NCBI RefSeq assembly: GCF_000152845.1
Contig: NZ_CH902584.1
Location: 3,079,562-3,143,561 of the forward strand
Reading direction: 5' to 3'
DNA: 64,000 nt
From: Roseovarius sp. 217
Lineage (GTDB): Bacteria > Pseudomonadota > Alphaproteobacteria > Rhodobacterales > Rhodobacteraceae
Both the position numbers and the translations under genes were made by a program. This document shows, piece after piece, positions 25,758 to 35,584 of this stretch; position 1 is the first letter of the stretch; every line of letters starts with the position of its first letter. The notes under the pieces were generated by a model that was not told the origin of the DNA, ran no database searches, and saw nothing but the letters and a program-made list of their open reading frames with translations.

Positions 25758-26486
25758 TCAGTCCTCTTGCAGCAGGGTTTTTTGTTCTTCGATCAGATGC
25801 AGCTTGATATATTCCACCGCAGTTTCGACGTCGCGGGAGGAAATCGCGTTGAAGAGCGCATTATAGCGTTTCTGGTAATCCTCTATGCGTTTGGGCGTGA
25901 GATGTCGCCGCATCATGGTGGAACGATGGGTCTGCAAGCAGGCCTCGATCGCCAGATCATAGCAGGAGGCGAGCAGCGGATTGCCGGTGCCTGCGGCAAT
26001 CTTGCGATAGAATTCCTCTTCGCAGCTCACGAATTCGGCGGCATTGGTGCTGATTGCCTCCATCCGGGTGAGAATGTCGTCGAGTTCCATGATGTCGCGG
26101 GGGGTCATGTTGATGACCGCGAGGCGGATCATCTCGGGTTCCAGAATGCCGCGCACGACGAGGTGGTCGAGCGGGCTGGTGTTTTCGGCCAAGGCGCTGC
26201 GGTTGCCGGTGCGGCTGAGTTCGCTCTTATAGGTGACAAAGCTACCAGAGCCTGCGCGGCGGCGGATGATCTGGCGCGATTCGAGCACATCGAGCGCATC
26301 GCGCACCGTGTTACGGGCGACGCCGAGTTCTGACGACAGCGTGCGCTCTGACGGCAGTCGGGCACCCTCGGGATAGTCCTCGGATTTGATTCGGGCAAAG
26401 AGGCTGTCGATCACCACCTGCACGGTCGCCCCAACCGAATGTGTGGTGACGAGTTGCGCCGTGGTATTCGTGGTCTGACTGGCCAT
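25758..26486 (-). CDS. GntR-family transcriptional regulator, FCD subfamily
   Basis: A 242-residue regulator. The N-terminal winged helix (about 20-95) has GARLPSERTLSSELGVARNT and ESRQIIRRRAGSGSFV. The C-terminal all-helical FCD domain (about 105-235) includes metal-type ligands in ILEPEMIRLAV and LFNAISSRD. FCD regulators usually repress catabolic or transport genes and release DNA when they bind a small carboxylate or related ligand. It converges with the signal-less binding protein and is divergent from the Liv-type transporter operon. Candidate operators with GGACCA cores lie upstream of its own gene and of tmm. Confidence 0.92.
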   Translation of the reverse strand: MASQTTNTTAQLVTTHSVGATVQVVIDSLFARIKSEDYPEGARLPSERTLSSELGVARNTVRDALDVLESRQIIRRRAGSGSFVTYKSELSRTGNRSALAENTSPLDHLVVRGILEPEMIRLAVINMTPRDIMELDDILTRMEAISTNAAEFVSCEEEFYRKIAAGTGNPLLASCYDLAIEACLQTHRSTMMRRHLTPKRIEDYQKRYNALFNAISSRDVETAVEYIKLHLIEEQKTLLQED

Positions 26487-26495
26487 GATGTGATG

Positions 26496-26531
26496 TCCCT
26501 CGTCTGGTCCCTCGTCTGGTCCCGCGTCTGG
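26496..26531. repeat. Tandem 12-bp repeat, three units
   Basis: TCCCTCGTCTGG twice and then TCCCGCGTCTGG, head to tail, starting 10 bases upstream of the GntR start codon. It lies in the 5' leader of that gene. It may be a strand-slippage product that affects leader length. Confidence 0.8.
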
Positions 26532-26598
26532 CGCGAAGGCCGTTTGGTGGAAATCTAGGCGGAATGCGTCGCCTTCACAAGTCGGACGGCGGGATCAT

Positions 26599-26630
26599 AG
26601 GACCAATTTTAACGCCTTAGAGGACCAGTT
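26599..26630. promoter_or_regulatory. Paired AGGACCARTT words, candidate GntR operator
   Basis: AGGACCAATT at 26599 and AGGACCAGTT at 26621 are direct repeats 22 bases apart, about two helical turns. The same GGACCA core forms part of the palindrome upstream of tmm. Binding by the adjacent FCD regulator is inferred only. Confidence 0.45.
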
Positions 26631-26909
26631 TTTCAGGGTGAAAGCCGTTATGTGCCAATTGCCCGCAAACTGATCTTGCTAAAATTCTGTGCGAATTGAA
26701 AGATTTGGCTTAGAGATCCGGTTTAATTATAACTCTAAGAAACAAATTTTCTTGTGAGTTGCAGATCGCTTTGCTAGCCTTCCCTCGTGGGCCAAACCAA
26801 TTTCGGAAACTGGTATAGTGACTGAGGTTGGAAATGAACCAAAAACAGGTCGCTCTTGGCTACTCTCTGCTGCGCGGATGGCGCGTGGCGCCAACAGTTG
26901 GAGGAACGC

Positions 26910-28199
26910 ATGCTTTCCAAATATATCGCTTCGGGGTTCACACGTCGGACCTTTCTAAAGACATCGGCAGCGGCGACTGCGGCGCTTGGGCTGCCGAAAA
27001 TGGCGCTTGCGGCGGGTGAGCCGATCAAGATCGGATTTCTTGCGCCGCTGACAGGTGCTGTGGCGGCCTGGGGCAAGCCCGGTCTTGATGGCTGTGAAAT
27101 CTGGGCCGAGCGGGTCAATGCCGCGGGCGGCATCACGCTGGCGGATGGTGCGCATCCGGTGGAATTCGTGTCTTATGACAATGAATATGACCCTGCCAAG
27201 GCCCGGACAGGGGCGACCAAGCTGATCCGCGAGGATGGCGTGAGCTTCATCATGATGCTGGGTGGCGATACCTGGCCCGGTGTGCAGCCGGTGGCGGAAC
27301 GCACGGGCATGCTGTTTTCGACGCTACTTCCGTCGGATCTCTCTCCGGACAGCAAGACGCTCTTGGCACCTGCTGAGGTGCACCCGATCTACAACGTGAC
27401 CGGGGTGGAGTGGCTGGCGCAGAACAAGCCCGAGCTGAAAACGGCCGTGATGTGCGCGCAGGACGATGCGCTTGGCCTGCCGTCGGTGGCAACCTATCTG
27501 GCAGCGTTCGAGGCTGCGGGGATCGAGATGCTGGACGAGCCGCTGCTGTTTGATCCTGCGACGACGGATTTCGCGCCGGTGGTGACGCGGCTCTTGGCCA
27601 AGAACCCCGATATCATCTGTCTCGACACGTGTTATTCAGACTATGTTCACCCGATCGCAGAGCAACTCTTCCAGCAGAACTTTGGCGGGCAGATCATCAG
27701 CTGCACGGCGGATTTCTATGACCAGATGATCGCCAAGACCTCTAAGGAATTCATGGAAGGGTTCATTTTCCAGTTCCCGGATTTCGATGATCCGGCGCTG
27801 AATGCAGAAACCGTGAATTTCGAAGACCCCAACGGGTTCTATGCCGAGTATAACAAGCGGCATCCGGGTCAGTGGGGCGCGGTGAGCTGGGAATACGCCT
27901 CGATCATGGATCTGTGGAAAGCGGCGGCGGAAAAGGCAGGCTCTGCCGATCCCGAAGCGGTGATCACAGCGATGCAGGACGGGCCCGGCAAACACGCCTT
28001 TGGTGATGCGGAATGGTGGGGTGAGGAACTCTTTGGCATCAACAACGCGCTGGTCGGCGATTGGCCGGTGGTGGCGATTGAGAACGGCAAGGCTGTGATC
28101 AAGGAATTCCGGTCCATTCCCGATTGGTACAGCCGGCATGGCGATCTGTTGATCAAACATATGCAGGCCTATGGCCAGATGTGGGATCAGCGGAGCTAA
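26910..28199 (+). CDS. Exported Liv-type ABC transporter substrate-binding protein (Tat signal)
   Basis: A 429-residue periplasmic binding protein of the Peripla_BP_6 (LivK/UrtA/FmdD-like) group. The ATG at 26910, with a GGAGG ribosome site, gives a Tat signal: TRRTFLKT with Arg12/Arg13, a hydrophobic AAATAALGL segment, and a likely cut near ALAAG. The mature domain opens with IKIGFLAPLTGAVAAWGKPG. It should capture the substrate for the permease and ATPase genes that follow. The ligand is unknown: position inside the amine island suggests a methylated amine, amide or related nitrogen compound, while the nearest characterised relatives bind urea, short amides or branched amino acids. A terminator-like hairpin after the gene would favour its excess over the permeases. 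Confidence 0.9.
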   Translation: MLSKYIASGFTRRTFLKTSAAATAALGLPKMALAAGEPIKIGFLAPLTGAVAAWGKPGLDGCEIWAERVNAAGGITLADGAHPVEFVSYDNEYDPAKARTGATKLIREDGVSFIMMLGGDTWPGVQPVAERTGMLFSTLLPSDLSPDSKTLLAPAEVHPIYNVTGVEWLAQNKPELKTAVMCAQDDALGLPSVATYLAAFEAAGIEMLDEPLLFDPATTDFAPVVTRLLAKNPDIICLDTCYSDYVHPIAEQLFQQNFGGQIISCTADFYDQMIAKTSKEFMEGFIFQFPDFDDPALNAETVNFEDPNGFYAEYNKRHPGQWGAVSWEYASIMDLWKAAAEKAGSADPEAVITAMQDGPGKHAFGDAEWWGEELFGINNALVGDWPVVAIENGKAVIKEFRSIPDWYSRHGDLLIKHMQAYGQMWDQRS

Positions 28200-28212
28200 G
28201 ATCGGCACACGG

Positions 28213-28240
28213 ACAGCGCCCGGCACGCGGGCGCTGTTTC
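28213..28240 (+). terminator. Intra-operon attenuating terminator after the binding-protein gene
   Basis: A 10-bp perfect stem (ACAGCGCCCG and CGGGCGCTGT) with a 5-base loop is followed by TTCTTCTTCTCTC. It lies between the binding-protein gene and livH-like gene. Such partial terminators or mRNA-stabilising hairpins commonly raise binding-protein levels relative to membrane components. Confidence 0.75.
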
Positions 28241-28268
28241 TTCTTCTCTCTAAAATTCGAGCATTCCG

Positions 28269-29138
28269 ATGATGGAACTCCTGGCGCAGACCGGCCTGAA
28301 CGCCGTCTATGCAGCAAGCTATATTTCTCTGGTCGCGGTCGGCCTCGTGTTGATCTTTGGGGTGATGGGTGTGGTCAATTTCGCCCATGGCGAGTTATTC
28401 ATGGCCGGTGCCTATGCGGTGGTGGCGCTCTATGCCGACATGCATCTGCCGTTCTTTGTCGCGGTGCCGATTGGCATGCTGTTCGTCGGCATGCTGGGCC
28501 TGCTGATGGAATGGGGGCTGTTTCGACCGCTCAAGGATAATCCCCTGGGCGGGCTGGTGGCCTCGATCGGGTTTCTGATGATCCTGCAATCCCTGGCGGT
28601 GATGGGGTTTGGCGTGCGGATGGAGCATATTCCCCCGGTGACGCAAGAGGTGTGGCGGATCACTGACAAGGTGGGCGTGCCCGTGGCGCGGCTCTATGTG
28701 ATTGTGGCGGCTGTCGTGCTCTTGAGTGCGCTGTGGTATTTCCTCAAGCGGACGCGGTTTGGCTGGGCGCTGCGCGCCTCGGCGCAAGACCCGGAGGCCG
28801 CCGCGTTGCAGGGGATTTCGATCACGCAAACGGCGCGGATTGCGATGTTTATCGGCGCGGCACTGGCTGGGGTTGCGGGAGCGCTGACGGCGCCGCTGGT
28901 GTCGGTCAACCCGCATATGGGGCATTCGGTGATTGTCACGGCCTTTATCGTCATCATCGTGGGCGGTGTCGGATCACTGGAAGGGGCAATCGTCGCCTCG
29001 GTGGTCTATGCCTTTGTCCACACCTTCGTGACAACCTTTTCGGATGGGGTGCTGGCCGATATCGTGGGCTTGTCGCTCATGCTGGTGGTGCTGATCGTCA
29101 AACCCACCGGATTGTTCGGGAGTGCGGATCGTGCTTAA
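28269..29138 (+). CDS. Liv-type ABC transporter permease 1 (LivH-like)
   Basis: A 289-residue inner-membrane permease of the branched-chain amino acid/urea transporter class, with about eight helices. It contains the family hallmark GVMGVVNFAHGELFMAGAY near residues 37-55 and the cytoplasmic coupling loop FGWALRASAQDPEAAALQG. It overlaps the second permease gene by 17 bases. Confidence 0.93.
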   Translation: MMELLAQTGLNAVYAASYISLVAVGLVLIFGVMGVVNFAHGELFMAGAYAVVALYADMHLPFFVAVPIGMLFVGMLGLLMEWGLFRPLKDNPLGGLVASIGFLMILQSLAVMGFGVRMEHIPPVTQEVWRITDKVGVPVARLYVIVAAVVLLSALWYFLKRTRFGWALRASAQDPEAAALQGISITQTARIAMFIGAALAGVAGALTAPLVSVNPHMGHSVIVTAFIVIIVGGVGSLEGAIVASVVYAFVHTFVTTFSDGVLADIVGLSLMLVVLIVKPTGLFGSADRA

Positions 29139-30108
29139 GCCGTTGATGTTTCTCTTCGGCGCGGTGGCGCTGATTGCCTTGCCGCATGGGTTGAGCTTTT
29201 CCCAGCAGGAAATTCTGGTCTTTCTGGTGATCAATATCCTCTTGGTCACCTCGTATCGGTTGCTGACGTTGACCGGCGAATGGTCGCTCGGGCATGTGGT
29301 GATCATGGGGGTGGGGGCCTATGCCTCGGCGCTGTTGACCAAGGAATTAGGTGTCGCCGTGCCGGTGGCGATGTTCCTTGGCGGGATCACATCGGCGCTT
29401 TTGGCGGTGCTGCTGTCCTTTCCGCTCTTTCGGATGAAGGGGTTCTACTTTCTCATCGGATCGTTTGCCGCGGGTGAGATCATCCGACTGATCTGGAAGC
29501 GGTTCCGCGAGCCATTCGGCGGCGTACGGGGGATTTCGGGGATTGATCCGATGCCGGACTTCTCGCTGGGGTTTTACAGCTTCGATTTCTTCGAGCCGGT
29601 GTCCTACTACTATTTTGCCGGGGTGATTGTCTTGGCCTGTCTCTGGGTGCTGTGGCGGATCGAGAAATCACCCGTGGGTCTGACCTTTCACGCAGTGCAT
29701 TGGCAGGACAAGCTGGCGCAGGCGTCGGGGGTCAATCTGCGCGCCTACAGAACGCTGGCCTTTGCCATTGCCTCGGGCTTTGCCGGGATCGCAGGGGCGT
29801 TGCAGGCGCATTACGTGGGCACGGTGAATCCCAATTCCTTTGACATCGAGGTGATGGTCTTTGTGCTGACATGGGCCATCGTGGGCGGCACAACGACATT
29901 CTACGGGCCGATATTGGGCTGTGTTCTGCTGACCGTGATCAATGAGATTGTGCTGCGCGGGATGGGGTTCGAGCAGGCACGGCCGCTGATTTACGGGGCG
30001 ATCATGATCCTGTCTATTCTCTTTCTTCCCAACGGATTGGAGAGCATTGTTCAGAAGTTCCTGCCACGTAGGTCCACAGCTAAATCCGACAGAAAGGCAG
30101 AGGCATGA
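29122..30108 (+). CDS. Liv-type ABC transporter permease 2 (LivM-like)
   Basis: A 328-residue inner-membrane permease with a GTG start at 29122 overlapping the preceding gene (a second GTG at 29131 is possible). Family features are SYRLLTLTGEWSLGHVVIMGVGAYASA in the second to third helices and the coupling loop KLAQASGVNLRAYRTLAF. The C-terminal tail is basic. It overlaps the ATPase gene by 4 bases. With LivH it forms the translocation pore. Confidence 0.92.
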   Translation: MRIVLKPLMFLFGAVALIALPHGLSFSQQEILVFLVINILLVTSYRLLTLTGEWSLGHVVIMGVGAYASALLTKELGVAVPVAMFLGGITSALLAVLLSFPLFRMKGFYFLIGSFAAGEIIRLIWKRFREPFGGVRGISGIDPMPDFSLGFYSFDFFEPVSYYYFAGVIVLACLWVLWRIEKSPVGLTFHAVHWQDKLAQASGVNLRAYRTLAFAIASGFAGIAGALQAHYVGTVNPNSFDIEVMVFVLTWAIVGGTTTFYGPILGCVLLTVINEIVLRGMGFEQARPLIYGAIMILSILFLPNGLESIVQKFLPRRSTAKSDRKAEA

Positions 30109-30861
30109 CCGATTTTCTGGAAATGCGCGGGCTGACCATGCGCTTTGGCGGGTTGATGGCGGTGGATGGGCTGTCGTTCAAGGTTGCGCATGGCAGCATT
30201 CACGGGCTGATCGGGCCGAATGGCGCGGGCAAGACGACCACGTTCAACATGATGTCGGGGTTCTATACGCCGACGTCTGGTCAGATCCTCTTGCGGGGTG
30301 AGGATATATCCGGCCTTGCGATGCATGAGGTCGCGCGGCGCGGCGTGGTGCGGACGTTCCAGCACTCGACGTTGTTTGCCGAACTGACGGTGCTGGAGAA
30401 CGCGCTGGTGGGCACGCATATGCCGTTTCGGCCGAATATCTTTGCCGCCATCGTCGGTTGGGATCGCGAAGATCGTCGTGGGGCAGAGGCGCGGGCGCGT
30501 GAGGCGCTTGAGTTCTTTGGTCTGAGCGATCTGGTTGAAGAACGTGCTGGGGATCTCTCGCATGGGCATCAGCGCGCGCTTGGGCTGGCGGTGGCCTATG
30601 CCAGCCATCCCGATGTGATGCTGCTCGATGAGCCGTTTACCGGCATGAATCCCGAGGAAACCCGGCAGATGATGGAGTTGATGCGCCGTCTCAAGGCGGA
30701 TGGGATTACGATTCTCTTGGTCGAGCATGATATGCAGGCGATCATGGGGCTCTGCGATACCATCACCTGCATGAGTTTCGGCAAGTTTCTGGCCGAAGGG
30801 GGGCCTGCAGAGATCCGGCACCACCCGGCGGTGATCGAGGCCTATCTGGGAGGCGCGCGCC

Positions 30862-30872
<11 letters not shown>
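30105..30872 (+). CDS. Liv-type ABC transporter ATPase 1 (LivG-like)
   Basis: A 255-residue ATP-binding subunit. Walker A is GPNGAGKTTT, the signature is LSHGHQRALGLA in place of the usual LSGGQ, and Walker B is VMLLDEPFTGMN, followed by the switch histidine in LLVEHDM. The fold has the LivG-specific C-terminal extension. It overlaps the second ATPase gene by 11 bases. Confidence 0.94.
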
Positions 30873-31569
<697 letters not shown>

Positions 31570-32169
31570 GCGCGGCGACACGGAAATGCGGGTGGCGCGC
31601 GCGGCAGGCTGGTCGCGGGCCGATCTGGTCTGGGAGCGTCTGACCGAGGCGGGCTGTGCGGCCTATACGGCGGGCGACCGGACGGGTGCCGCCCGGATGC
31701 TGCGGCGGGCCGGATGGGTGGCGCGGCTGTTTTTCCAGGCGCAGGATATGCGACGGGCGACAAGCCTTGCCAATCTGGCCGTTCTGGCGCGGGATGCCGG
31801 GCAGGGGGCGCGGGCGGAGCGGTTGCAAAAGCAGGCGTTGAGCCGGTGGATGGGGGCCTCGGAGGCCGTCGGCGGGATTGTGTTCAAGCCGCGCAGCCGC
31901 TCGTCGCTGTTTCATCTGCGGATGGAGGCGCTGCACCGCGACACGTTCCATGACAATATGCGCAAGCGGTATCGCGCGATTGCCGCCGAGAGCGATCAGG
32001 CGTTGCGTCGGCTCTTAACCGGGGCGCGACCGGACCGACCGATTTGTGCCCGCTGGCGGGGCGAAAAGCCGCCGGTGTTTGATGACGGGCGCAAGTTTCT
32101 GGCCGCAGCGTTGTTAATCGCCGAGGGCTGAGATTTTTTGAGTATTTGAAGAACGATGAACGGCGGGGA

Positions 32170-33024
32170 TCAGTGCCCGCCGCCCAAGATGCCGATGGCG
32201 GTGAAGACGCCCAGAACCGCCAGCCATTGCGTGCCGCGCAGCCGTTCGCGCAGGAAAATGGCCGCGAAGAGGACGGTGATCACGCCAAAGGTCGAGGCAC
32301 CGATGGCGGCGAATTCGGGCCGCGCGGTCTGACCCGCGCCGATCACGCAGCCGATGGCCAGCGCATCGAGTGTGCCCATCAGCGCCAAAAGCGGGACGTG
32401 GCGACGGGTGAGGGTCAGGGGGGCGCGTACGGCGAACGCAAAGCCCAGCACGACCACTAGGGCGGCGGCGCGGGTGGGGGCCAAGAGCAGTAATTCGCCG
32501 CCGTTGGCCGTGGCCCTGTGCCCGATTGCAAAGGTCAGCGCGAAACCCACGGCGGCCAGCACCGACCAACCGATCGCAGGAAGCGGACTTGGGGTGGCCT
32601 CGGCCTGGTCATGGCCCGCATCGCTCTGGGCGATATAGGCCACACCGCAGATGATCAGGCCCACCATGACCCATTCGAGCGCAGTGGTGGGCGTGCCACT
32701 GAGGCTGGCCCAAGCGACCGAGAGAATCGGATAGGCACCGATGACCGGGGCGACCAACCGCACCGGGCCGATGGAGAAGGCACGGTAGAGCGCCGTGCCG
32801 CCCACGCCAAAGCACAGGCCTGCCAACAGGGCGAGGCCGAAATTGCCCTCAGCGGGGGCCGCCCATCCGGCAAAAGCACTGATCGGGGTGACAAGGATCA
32901 AGCCAAAGGTCAAAACCCAGACCAAAGGCGCAAAGATACCGTTATTCTGGCTGACGTAGCGAACGCAGACATCATGTGTGCCCCAGGCGACGGCGGCCAC
33001 CAGCCCAAGTATCAAAGCGGTCAT
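32170..33024 (-). CDS. EamA/DMT-superfamily transporter
   Basis: A 284-residue integral membrane protein with about ten helices in two repeated EamA halves (one ending near TALEWVMVGLIICGVAYIAQ, the second ending GTQWLAVLGVFTAIGILGGGH). Drug/metabolite transporters of this type usually export amino acids or metabolites. It is transcribed toward the Liv-type operon and divergently from tdm. The substrate is not predictable. Confidence 0.88.
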   Translation of the reverse strand: MTALILGLVAAVAWGTHDVCVRYVSQNNGIFAPLVWVLTFGLILVTPISAFAGWAAPAEGNFGLALLAGLCFGVGGTALYRAFSIGPVRLVAPVIGAYPILSVAWASLSGTPTTALEWVMVGLIICGVAYIAQSDAGHDQAEATPSPLPAIGWSVLAAVGFALTFAIGHRATANGGELLLLAPTRAAALVVVLGFAFAVRAPLTLTRRHVPLLALMGTLDALAIGCVIGAGQTARPEFAAIGASTFGVITVLFAAIFLRERLRGTQWLAVLGVFTAIGILGGGH

Positions 33025-33169
33025 TCGGATTTCGGTCCTTTGTCTTTATGTTAGATTTCGGGTTGGTGGTCCGGTTTCAGGTTGCTGGATTGGATGGGTT
33101 CGGATATTCTTATTGTTAAATAAATATTCCGCGTATGCAAATGTCTTGCGGAGAACGAGGAGGTCTGTG

Positions 33170-35539
33170 GTGTTGGAAACGCGCTATCCCGAGGTTCAGG
33201 CCGGACCACCCCGGCCAAGTGTCATTGTCGAGCCGCGCGTGTTTGCGCTGCCGCCCGGAAGCGAACGCTATGTGGTCGAGGGCGCGGGTGCAATCCTGAT
33301 CCGGGTCGAGGCCGGAGACCGTCTGCGCGTGGTCAATACCGAAGGTGGACAGCGCTGCGAGATCGTGGCGGCGGGGCCGGATGGCGTGATTGATCCGGGT
33401 ATTCTGGGCGAGGCGGGCACGGGCGAGGCGCGCGGGCTCAAATCGCTCCTGAGCGGATCGGAAACCTCATTGCGCGGGTTGCGCATGGGGCTCGAGGCGC
33501 GGGGGATTGATCTGGCGCATGCGCGGTCTGTGGATGTATTCGAGGCCAGTAGCCCAGCGGGGTGCGAGGCTGAGTTCGTCGCGCGGCGTGACGGCGTGGT
33601 GGTGATCGCGGCCCCCGGCGGGATCATGGATTTCGCGACGCAGGATACGGCGACGCCGCTCACAGTCTGGGTGACGCGCGCGGTTCTCAAATCCGCTGCG
33701 CGGTTTGAATTGCCCGATCCTTTGGCTGATCCGGTGACGGATCTACGGGTGCATTCTGCCACCGCCGAGGCCTATTTCGTCAAGGCGGGGGATTATATCC
33801 AGATCCTTGACGTGGACGGGCGGCAATGCACGGATTTTCAGTGTTTTGCCGCGCGCAAGCTGGATAAGGGCATTGAGCATGCGCTGGATGTGACCACGAC
33901 GCGCACGTTGATGGGGCACGCCTATCCGATGCCCGGGCTGCATGCGAAATACTATGATCAAGAGATGATGCCACTGGTCGAGGTGGTGCAGGACACGGTC
34001 GGGCGGCATGATGCCTTTGCGCTGGCCTGTGCGGCAAAATACTATGACGACATCGGCTATCCGGGGCATGTGAACTGTTCGGACAATTTCAACGGCGCCT
34101 TGGCCCCGCATGGGGTGACGGGACGCGCGGGCTGGATGGCGATCAATTTCTTCTTCAACACCGGCATTGACGCCCATGGGGTCATGTATACCGACGAACC
34201 CTGGACGCGGCCGGGCGACTATGTGCTGTTGCAGGCGCTGACGGATCTGGTCTGCGTGAGTTCGGCCTGTCCGGATGACACGACCGCCGCCAATGGCTGG
34301 AACCCCACGGATATCCATGTGCGCACGTATAGTGGCAAGGAAACATTTCAAAGATCGGTGGCCTATCGGCCCACCCCCGACGCGGAGCCAAGAATGACCA
34401 AACAGACAGGATTTCACCCGTGTTTCGCGCGGTTCACCGAGAATTTCATCGAATACAACGGCTATTGGCTGGCCAGTGCCATGTCGAGTGCCGGGCCGAT
34501 TGCGGAATATCACGCCTGTCGGCAGAAATCGGTGGTGCTGGATCTGAGCGCGCTGCGCAAATTTGAGATCACCGGGCCGGATAGTGAGGCGCTCTGCCAA
34601 TATGTCTTTACCCGCGACATCAAGAAACTGCCGGTGGGGGGCGTGGTCTATACCGCGATGTGCTATCCGCATGGCGGCATGATTGACGATGGCACCGTGT
34701 TCCGGCTGGGACAGGATAATTTCCGCTGGATCGGCGGCAGTGACTATGGCGGCGAATGGCTGCGCGAGAAGGCTGCGGAACTGGGGCTGAAGGTTCTGGT
34801 GCGGTCCTCGACTGATATGCAGCACAATATCGCGGTGCAGGGGCCGGAGAGCAGGGATCTGCTAAAGAAGGTGATCTGGACCGCGCCGCATCAGCCCAAG
34901 TTCGACGAACTGGGCTGGTTCCGGTTCACACCGGCACGGATCGGGGATCACGACGGGATTCCGGTGGTGGTGTCGCGCACCGGCTATACGGGTGAATTGG
35001 GGTATGAGATATTCTGTCACCCCAAGCATGCGGTTGAGGTGTTCGATGCCGTCTGGGCGGCGGGCAAGGATCATGGGTTGACACCGATGGGCCTTGAGGC
35101 GCTGGATATGGTGCGGATCGAGGCGGGGCTGATTTTCGCAGGCTATGATTTCAGCGACCAAACGGACCCCTTTGAAGCGGGGATCGGGTTTACCGTGCCG
35201 CTCAAGTCGAAGCCGGATGATTTCATCGGGCGTGAGGCGCTCATTCGACGCAAGGAGCATCCGGCGCGGGTGCTTGTGGGCTTGGACATTGAGAGCAATG
35301 TCGCGGTGGGCCATGGCGATTCGGTGCATATCGGTCGCGCGCAGGTGGGCGAGGTGACGTCCTCCATGCGCTCGCCGCTCTTGGGCAAGAATATCGCACT
35401 GGCGCGGGTCGATGTGGCGCATCATGCGGTTGGCACGCAGGTGGAGATTGGCAAGCTCGATGGGCAGCAGAAACGGCTTCCTACCGTGGTGGTGCCTTTT
35501 GCTCATTATGATCCACAAAAGACCAAGCCGCGCTCTTGA
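33170..35539 (+). CDS. tdm: Trimethylamine N-oxide demethylase Tdm
   Basis: A 789-residue enzyme that converts TMAO to dimethylamine and formaldehyde. A strong GAGGAGG site at 33157-33163 best fits the GTG at 33170 (spacing 6), with 33167 as alternative. The DUF1989-type metal domain (about 195-400) contains Cys220, Cys225, Cys303, Cys362 and Cys367; cysteines of this domain bind zinc in the characterised enzyme. Residues about 415-785 form a GcvT-like tetrahydrofolate-binding domain (IAVQGPESRDLL, SRTGYTGELGYEIF) that is thought to trap the C1 unit. Residues 40-175 look like a degenerate copy of the DUF1989 fold (GDRLRVVNTEGGQRC against GDYIQILDVDGRQC). It is divergent from the EamA transporter and followed by a truncated haemoglobin. 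Confidence 0.93.
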   Translation: MLETRYPEVQAGPPRPSVIVEPRVFALPPGSERYVVEGAGAILIRVEAGDRLRVVNTEGGQRCEIVAAGPDGVIDPGILGEAGTGEARGLKSLLSGSETSLRGLRMGLEARGIDLAHARSVDVFEASSPAGCEAEFVARRDGVVVIAAPGGIMDFATQDTATPLTVWVTRAVLKSAARFELPDPLADPVTDLRVHSATAEAYFVKAGDYIQILDVDGRQCTDFQCFAARKLDKGIEHALDVTTTRTLMGHAYPMPGLHAKYYDQEMMPLVEVVQDTVGRHDAFALACAAKYYDDIGYPGHVNCSDNFNGALAPHGVTGRAGWMAINFFFNTGIDAHGVMYTDEPWTRPGDYVLLQALTDLVCVSSACPDDTTAANGWNPTDIHVRTYSGKETFQRSVAYRPTPDAEPRMTKQTGFHPCFARFTENFIEYNGYWLASAMSSAGPIAEYHACRQKSVVLDLSALRKFEITGPDSEALCQYVFTRDIKKLPVGGVVYTAMCYPHGGMIDDGTVFRLGQDNFRWIGGSDYGGEWLREKAAELGLKVLVRSSTDMQHNIAVQGPESRDLLKKVIWTAPHQPKFDELGWFRFTPARIGDHDGIPVVVSRTGYTGELGYEIFCHPKHAVEVFDAVWAAGKDHGLTPMGLEALDMVRIEAGLIFAGYDFSDQTDPFEAGIGFTVPLKSKPDDFIGREALIRRKEHPARVLVGLDIESNVAVGHGDSVHIGRAQVGEVTSSMRSPLLGKNIALARVDVAHHAVGTQVEIGKLDGQQKRLPTVVVPFAHYDPQKTKPRS

Positions 35540-35584
35540 TTTGGGTCAAGGCGGTCGGGGCGGTCTGAGGCGAAGGTGAAAGCC

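Larger units (their letters stand above)
26487..26909. other. Regulatory intergenic region upstream of the Liv-type operon
   Basis: About 420 AT-rich bases between the GntR gene and the exported binding protein, with no gene seen. It holds three tandem 12-bp repeats, two GGACCA words 22 bases apart, and a CTTAGAG/CTCTAAG inverted repeat (26709-26739). Confidence 0.6.

Noticed and set aside
26496-26531. A short CRISPR-like array
   Set aside because: Three 12-bp units are directly adjacent without spacers and there are no cas genes.
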